Part shown: positions 5,301-7,938 of the stretch, piece by piece | Numbering within the stretch: the first letter of the stretch is position 1 | Layout: each line of letters opens with the position of its first letter | Assembly: GCA_007130675.1 (NCBI GenBank) | Contig: SLSB01000014.1 | Location: 1 to 7,938, forward strand | Direction: 5' to 3' | Length of the DNA stretch: 7,938 nucleotides | Source of the DNA: Candidatus Hydrogenedentota bacterium | GTDB lineage: Bacteria; Hydrogenedentota; Hydrogenedentia; Hydrogenedentales; SLHB01 | Program-made: the position numbers and the translations under genes | Notes under the pieces: generated by a model | The model's input: the letters and a program-made list of their open reading frames with translations, nothing else | Databases searched by the model: none | Told to the model about the DNA's origin: nothing

Positions 5301-7938
5301 AGGCCTCGACGCCGGACCCGCCCTCAGGCTGTGCGGCGCGAATGCCAAGACAGATATCCGAGGGGAAGTACATGGCTTCCGCCGTGCCGTAGACCGCGCG
5401 CCCGCCCAGTTCGAACACGCCGGCAAACACCGTGGCGGTTAACGGGAAGGTGGCATCCGGGGGCGCGGGTTGCGCGAACTGGAACGAAGCTCGCCCATCA
5501 TCGCCGGTTTGTGTTTCACCGACCGAGATCGTGTCGGGTTGGAAATCGGAATCGTTCTCGAACCGGTAACCTTGCCACCCATCGGGATTCCAGCCCTTGC
5601 GCTCGAGGGCGACACGGGCGGAAGCCATTCGGTTCGCCGCGGGTGGCCCAAACAGATGCCGTGCCTCAACGTGGATGTCATACGCCTGGCCGGCCATCCA
5701 AGTCGTCTCCGGCAGTTCGACGCTGGTTTCTATCCGGTTAGGCACAAATTCTTCGAGACTGAACTGGTAGGTGCCAATCGCTTCCTCGGAACCGGGTACC
5801 GTCAGCATGATCGTGTACTTGCCGGTCGGAAACTCTTTCTGCGTTTCGATATCAAGATTCCCGCCGCCGAATGCTGACAGATGCGTGGTCTGGGTCTGCA
5901 ATACCCGTCCGTTCGGCTGCAGAACCTTGACAAACAACGGCGTTTCGGCCAGGGCATCCCCATAATTTGTGCGGACAATCCACCGTGCGTGCACGGTTTC
6001 GCCGGGGCGGTAGAGGTCGCGGTCGGCGTAGATGAACGCGTCATAGGCCTCGTTGTCATACATCGGCATTCCGGGCAGGATCTCGGGCGTATCATCGCTG
6101 CGGCGGGTAAGTTCGAGCAGCGTGAAATCGTCTTCATGCTCGACCACGGCCACCGCGGGCGTGCCGAGCGAGGTGTCGAGGTTCGCCATCCGCACAATGC
6201 CCTGTTCGTCGGTATGGCCAATCGCCATTAACTGGTTCTTGTCCGAGTGCAGGAACACCTTCGCCCGGTGCAGCGGTTCAAGCGAGAACAGATTGTGTGC
6301 GAAAAGCATGATGCCATCATCAAGCCAGTGGGCCAGTACGCCGATGTTGGTGAAAAGTACAATCTTCGTGGCGGATTGCCACTCTTCCGAACGAGCAAGG
6401 ATGCAGAACACCCCGCGTTTGTCCCGCGGTAGAAGGTCCTCGATATCAAGCGGAGCACTGACGATTTGGTCCGGCCGCATCGGCACATCAAGTTTGGTGG
6501 CCGTGATCTTCTCGCTCCATTTCCGCACAAAATCCTGGCCGCTTTGGCGCAGCGACCAATAGTCGCCGGGGTCCACGTTCATGGCCATGTCTTCCACGGC
6601 TACCGCCACATTCGACGGAAACATCCGGTACACTTCCACGTCGACCTTGTCGATGTTGCGCGATTCGATTGCGAGCGCGGACGTGGCACGGGTCGGGAAG
6701 TAGAACTTGCCCTCGTGGTTGAATCCGATATAGGCGGGAACATCGTCGGTTTGCAGGGTGCGGGAAACGGCATTCGGGCTCGTTCCTCCCCCGACATACT
6801 CGACACCTTCGCCAATCCTGAGCTGATACGAGGTCTTCGAGCGAAACTCGCCGAATACGCGATAGAAGCGGTGCCCCTCGGACGAGACGCGAAGTCCCTC
6901 GACCTCTGGCGTGAACGTGATGTGTTTCTCGAGCTCCTTGGCACTGACCGCGACGTTCAGGCGCATGGACAGAACCAAGCCCTCTCGTTCTCCGCCGCCC
7001 CACCAGGTATCCTCGATGCGCAGCGGCGGCGCAGGCCGCGTCATCTCATGCCCGTACGGTTCGAGCAGGGCGGCATTCGGCGCGCCCGGAAGTCCCGCCT
7101 CGATGTTCAAGGTCACCTCGACCTCGGCGCGGCGCTCGGGCCGGAACTGGATGGATTTGTTGTCCGACAGGTCTGGACCGCGCACCACAAAGTCGAGTTC
7201 ATTTCCGGTGGCCGTTTCTATCAGCGTCATCCGCGACGACAGGGCCTCGTTGGTCACGGGATGCGAGAAGGTCATGAAGAGCGTATGCCGCACCCCGGTC
7301 GTGTCGCCCCATCGCACCGAGGTGATACGAAGGGGGTCGGGGCGCGTTTCGAGTGTGGCTGTGTATTCTTCGACGAGTGTCCGGTCCATACTGCCTGCCA
7401 TGCCCTTGGGCAAGTGCACATGCACGGGCGGAAACGCGTCGTCGGGCACCGCAAACCGAATGCGGTGCTCGAGTGCTTCGCCCTGCGAAACGACTTCAAA
7501 GGGCACCGGGCTTTCCGTATCCTCTCGAGTGATGGAAACGCTGTCAGGCAGAACATCCGCGGGCACAGGCTTCGTAAACCTGAAGACGATCTCCCGTGCT
7601 GCCTCCTCAAACTGGCCCCATTGCACATCGGCCACCTGGAAAAAGGGTTCCTGCGGATACGCAAACAGCCGGTCCTTTTGCAGCGCCATGATGCCCGCTG
7701 CATCCGACAGGCCTTCGAGCACGCGGACACGCACGGGAGCGGGCAGCCCATCCTCGAAGACGAGCCGAACGGCGCCTTCCTCCCCCTCCTCGAGGCTGTA
7801 CTCGATGGACTGACCAGCGAGGTCCTCGACTTCGAGGTGTTCGCGCAAGGCATCGAGCTCCACGGAAACGGGAAACAGCATGCCCAACACAACCCGGTCC
7901 GGCTGGTCTTCGATTTCCCACATGCGCCGCGGCTCGAA
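2344..7938 (-). CDS. Alpha-2-macroglobulin family protein with intact thioester, 5' end outside window
   Basis: Large periplasmic-type protease-trap protein related to E. coli YfhM. Residues are numbered from the Met codon at 7923-7921. That Met is probably not the start: the frame stays open to the edge, there is no signal peptide, and it falls inside a repeat. Visible order: four Ig-like repeats (to about 392); an MG1-like domain (about 393-520); a bMG3-like domain (about 522-605, ending in a TDEQG turn); an MG2 domain (about 628-722) with the family hallmark DRDLYRPGETV; further MG domains (about 725-950); a bait-region-type domain (about 977-1070); an MG6-like strand with AAVDEGI at 1120-1126; a bait-like linker; an A2M domain (about 1187-1275; ALWSGVV, EFSGQLRVVAVA); a thioester domain (about 1380-1650) with YPHGCLEQ, Cys1405 and Gln1408; and a C-terminal bMG10-like domain (about 1720-1859; VVDMLPAGFE, MYDASIRG). 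The distance from thioester Cys to C-terminus (454 residues) is close to that of YfhM as I recall it, so the extra length lies N-terminal. It ends in TAA overlapping the pbpC start. The family call is firm; protease inhibition is inferred from family knowledge. Confidence 0.95.
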   Translation of the reverse strand, partial: FEPRRMWEIEDQPDRVVLGMLFPVSVELDALREHLEVEDLAGQSIEYSLEEGEEGAVRLVFEDGLPAPVRVRVLEGLSDAAGIMALQKDRLFAYPQEPFFQVADVQWGQFEEAAREIVFRFTKPVPADVLPDSVSITREDTESPVPFEVVSQGEALEHRIRFAVPDDAFPPVHVHLPKGMAGSMDRTLVEEYTATLETRPDPLRITSVRWGDTTGVRHTLFMTFSHPVTNEALSSRMTLIETATGNELDFVVRGPDLSDNKSIQFRPERRAEVEVTLNIEAGLPGAPNAALLEPYGHEMTRPAPPLRIEDTWWGGGEREGLVLSMRLNVAVSAKELEKHITFTPEVEGLRVSSEGHRFYRVFGEFRSKTSYQLRIGEGVEYVGGGTSPNAVSRTLQTDDVPAYIGFNHEGKFYFPTRATSALAIESRNIDKVDVEVYRMFPSNVAVAVEDMAMNVDPGDYWSLRQSGQDFVRKWSEKITATKLDVPMRPDQIVSAPLDIEDLLPRDKRGVFCILARSEEWQSATKIVLFTNIGVLAHWLDDGIMLFAHNLFSLEPLHRAKVFLHSDKNQLMAIGHTDEQGIVRMANLDTSLGTPAVAVVEHEDDFTLLELTRRSDDTPEILPGMPMYDNEAYDAFIYADRDLYRPGETVHARWIVRTNYGDALAETPLFVKVLQPNGRVLQTQTTHLSAFGGGNLDIETQKEFPTGKYTIMLTVPGSEEAIGTYQFSLEEFVPNRIETSVELPETTWMAGQAYDIHVEARHLFGPPAANRMASARVALERKGWNPDGWQGYRFENDSDFQPDTISVGETQTGDDGRASFQFAQPAPPDATFPLTATVFAGVFELGGRAVYGTAEAMYFPSDICLGIRAAQPEGGSGVEAFVAAVNADGTPADIEKATVYLEKQVWNYYVRRYYSHYSSNWTKSFEAVDSKEVAMHEGKGSATFSMDGWGYYRLRVVSDDTPQFSTITFYAYGDRIRMVSAARPSLIRLSLDKETYTIGDTATLKVESPFDGHGIVMVQGDTLKEMTPVAIENNVGEVQLRVSEEHFPNVWLEATVIHAIEIGKTPMHPFSSFALANLKVDNPARKLSVEFPDLPEEVRPAGQRAFTVRVTDHAGNPAEAEVTLAAVDEGIHDITDYRNPAPYEYFSRSRRPDYRRAHYYDRVAYDFDKPAPGGDALRRLARRSGMADESWIKPVALWSGVVRTGADGSATVRMEIPEFSGQLRVVAVANTETAAGAAGDNVYVRRPYMLRTSLPRFLLPGDAVVSRAIVFNITDAPCEVELSCTVSGPLQIEGEPKTLRVPANSEASIEVPLRATEATGQGVIRWRAVVTDAQGAEVETLTQETPLPVRAPAAYQSHHELAAVEPGESRTFRNTRFIPNELAELEVIVSANPQLQLYDALKFVVGYPHGCLEQVVSRLMPMYLLRKSQDLVEEVLKDDERISSYLEEGIARLFAMQTASGGLGYWPGSPEAYPYGSVYALHFLTLVQNGREFDIPEEPMAALQEYVRGIATDWTQKETKSNLYLRAYATYVLAIGGDIQAIHQIRRFDNVRIPRAARYLLAAALAKTTQDMDRVAMYLSTAPSQPYEVTERGGTLNSDIRNTAVEVLALLEIDPGSPELHEKARELIRFLSDARQGNTQERAFVIAALGDYFQMTAANAETAAATISGPHGTQEIRGSRVFRGKHEGAGGEFAVTNTGQATLFVNVTTAGIPEEPETEAYAEGMSIRRRYFTNQGEPYTENTFLQSDSYVVELLITPEQTTENVVVVDMLPAGFEIENPRLNAETLPPGKFGEAVNPNYVDVRDDRIVLAFNSLRHKPEGHRYYFVVRAVTPGAYQAPPATAECMYDASIRGANALSSIEVNPR
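2355..2361 (-). promoter_or_regulatory. Ribosome binding site of pbpC inside the A2M gene 3' end
   Basis: The minus strand reads GAGGTGA, a good Shine-Dalgarno match, 10 bases before the ATG at 2344. It lies within the last codons of the A2M gene. It supports the ATG at 2344 as the pbpC start over the in-frame ATG at 2410. The spacing is slightly longer than the usual optimum. Confidence 0.65.
3700..3711 (-). other. Thioester motif CLEQ of the A2M protein
   Basis: The codons TGC CTC GAG CAG encode Cys1405-Leu-Glu-Gln1408 within GYPHGCLEQ. In thioester-containing A2M and complement proteins, the Cys and Gln side chains form the internal thioester that covalently captures a protease after bait cleavage. 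All residues needed are present, so this is the thioester-bearing type (like YfhM) rather than the type that has lost the motif (like YfaS). The surrounding helical domain, with GGLGYWPGS at 1455-1463, fits the thioester domain. Confidence 0.93.
4366..4551 (-). other. Bait-like linker of the A2M protein
   Basis: About residues 1125-1186, between the MG6-like strand ending in AAVDEGI and the A2M domain that opens at KPVALWSG. This is where the cleavable bait segment lies in the family as I know it. The stretch is polar, has little predicted hydrophobic core, and is rich in Arg and Tyr (SRSRRPDYRR at 1141-1150, LRRLARR at 1171-1177). It therefore offers many sites for trypsin-like and some for chymotrypsin-like proteases. 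The boundaries are approximate and cleavage is inferred. Confidence 0.5.
6748..7938 (-). repeat. Four tandem Ig-like domain repeats in the N-terminal part of the A2M protein
   Basis: This is a protein-level repeat, not an exact DNA repeat. Repeats 2-4 start with similar strands at residues 95 (FQVADVQWG), 198 (LRITSVRWG) and 301 (LRIEDTWWG), exactly 103 residues apart. Each is followed by a hydrophobic strand, a PV-like pair and a conserved Leu: Val19/Leu26, Val120/Leu125, Val223/Leu228 and Val326/Leu331, spaced 101, 103 and 103. The Pro is kept in the first three and replaced by Ala in the fourth. Repeats 2 and 3 end in a similar RPxPLRI linker. The pattern resembles SbsA/Big-type bacterial Ig-like beta-sandwich domains, but the fold is inferred. 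The first repeat appears to begin before the window edge, so more copies may lie upstream. Confidence 0.75.

Noticed and set aside
831..7760. About 16 copies of the palindrome CTCGAG (hand count), roughly six times what base composition would predict.
   Set aside because: Fourteen of the sixteen are in-frame CTC GAG (Leu-Glu) codon pairs on the minus strand, so preference for the codons CTC and GAG explains the excess better than a regulatory or restriction-related site.
4546..7813. Long plus-strand open frames (for example 4546-5442 and 6911-7813, about 300 codons each) antisense to the A2M gene.
   Set aside because: They lie fully opposite a clearly homologous coding sequence, give low-complexity Arg/Gly/Ser-rich translations with no recognisable domain, and are expected by chance in GC-rich coding DNA.

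Overview
The window holds two same-strand (minus) genes and almost nothing else. A very large alpha-2-macroglobulin (A2M) family protein is followed directly by a penicillin-binding protein 1C (PbpC). Both are well-known families and this pairing is a known bacterial gene neighbourhood (yfhM-pbpC in E. coli). The host is therefore most likely a diderm (Gram-negative-type) bacterium with a periplasm and peptidoglycan. Base composition is GC-rich (roughly 60% or a little above by eye, not counted), with many codons ending in G or C. The very long A2M protein would fit a PVC-group or Hydrogenedentota-like lineage, but that placement is a guess and the sequence does not settle it.

Layout in transcription order, from the right edge of the window to the left. 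Positions 7938 to 2344 encode the A2M protein. Its reading frame is open at the right edge, so the true start and any signal peptide or lipobox lie outside the window. The visible part has four Ig-like repeats of about 101-103 residues. These are followed by the macroglobulin (MG) domain series, a bait-like linker, a thioester domain with an intact Cys-Leu-Glu-Gln motif, and a C-terminal MG domain. Positions 2344 to 8 encode PbpC: an N-terminal membrane anchor, a GT51 glycosyltransferase domain, a transpeptidase domain with intact SxxK, SxN and KTG motifs, a Cys-containing linker and a BiPBP_C-type C-terminal domain. The two genes overlap by one base (TAATG), which suggests one transcript and translational coupling. 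Seven bases remain after the PbpC stop, too few to show a terminator or a further gene.

How they may work together: in the published model for this pair, the A2M protein sits in the periplasm and traps foreign proteases by bait cleavage and thioester capture, while PBP1C repairs or remodels peptidoglycan at the damaged site. All the active-site residues checked here are present. The less ordinary features are the long N-terminal Ig-like array of the A2M protein, its Arg/Tyr-rich bait-like linker, an aromatic-rich strand, and a Gln at the usual position of the second GT51 glutamate in PbpC. I see no wholly new system, no mobile element, no RNA gene and no CRISPR array.
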